Shown here piece by piece: positions 5,104-5,207 of a DNA stretch of 5,207 nucleotides (its first letter is position 1; the number at the start of each line of letters is the position of its first letter). The stretch spans positions 1 to 5,207 of the forward strand of contig JAGSPS010000241.1 in NCBI GenBank assembly GCA_018262315.1. Direction: 5' to 3'. Below the pieces are notes generated by a model. That model was not told the DNA's origin. It saw nothing but the letters and a program-made list of their open reading frames with translations, and did no database searches. The stretch comes from Deltaproteobacteria bacterium. Lineage in GTDB: Bacteria; Myxococcota_A; UBA9160; PR03. The translations under genes and the position numbers were made by a program.

Positions 5104-5207
5104 CTACAGCGAATCCAGCCAGGCGCGCATCGCGCGGTCGATCAGGTCGCGCGCGACGCCCGAGCCTCCGACCCACGGCGTGAGATCCGCCTCGACGGGC
5201 GCGAGCG
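5104..5207 (-). CDS. 3' end of an unidentified gene (partial)
   Basis: Read on the - strand from the right edge, an open frame of 33 codons ends at TAG (5106-5104). The visible C-terminus includes DLTPWVGGSGVARDLIDRAM and ends in RAWLDSL. Nearly all third codon positions are G or C, matching the codon habit of the genes in this window, and the end looks like an amphipathic helix. I do not recognise the family. The gene converges on lpxC, with 90 bases between the stops. Confidence 0.55.
   Translation of the reverse strand, partial: LAPVEADLTPWVGGSGVARDLIDRAMRAWLDSL

Noticed and set aside
5081..5104. Larger GGAC/GTCC hairpin after lpxC as a terminator
   Set aside because: The arms are only four bases and no T-run follows on either strand.
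1..5207. CRISPR array, tRNA, rRNA, insertion sequence or phage genes
   Set aside because: None of the expected repeat-spacer, cloverleaf, terminal-repeat or transposase signals is visible; the 39-base period in 1593-2603 is protein-coding.

Overview
The window is G+C-rich and appears to come from a Gram-negative bacterium. It carries lpxC (lipid A synthesis, so an LPS-type outer membrane), a Hanks-type Ser/Thr kinase fused to helical repeats, and a strong sigma-54 type promoter. That combination suggests Myxococcota or a related deltaproteobacterial lineage. The placement is inference; nothing in the window fixes the taxon.

Layout, left to right on the + strand. (1) ruvB at 17-1075 is a complete Holliday-junction motor gene. 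Its ATG sits in an ATGA overlap with what may be the last codons of ruvA. (2) After a 91-base gap comes a large gene at 1167-3788. Its product has two N-terminal membrane helices, about 23 units of an unusually strict 13-residue helical repeat, two ordinary TPRs, and a complete, apparently active Ser/Thr kinase domain at the C-terminus. (3) A 307-base gene-free stretch (3789-4095) looks like an ordered control region. It holds a perfect palindrome at 3818-3833, a full match to the IHF consensus at 3930-3942, a near-perfect -24/-12 sigma-54 promoter at 3979-3995, and a predicted leader of about 90 nt with duplicated 9-mers and a hairpin. (4) lpxC follows; its best start is GTG 4096, which gives 305 residues. 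(5) The last ~190 bases hold a short GGGACTGTCCC palindrome and the 3' end of an unidentified gene on the - strand (5104-5207), convergent with lpxC.

How the parts may work together: ruvB looks like part of a ruv operon and is probably functionally unrelated to the rest. The kinase is predicted to be anchored in the inner membrane with its repeats and kinase domain in the cytoplasm. lpxC catalyses the committed step of lipid A synthesis and here seems to lie under an enhancer-type (sigma-54, IHF, activator) promoter with a structured leader. That would be unusual for an essential envelope gene. Whether the neighbouring kinase feeds into that control is speculation. The two points most worth following are the lpxC control region and the 13-residue solenoid kinase.
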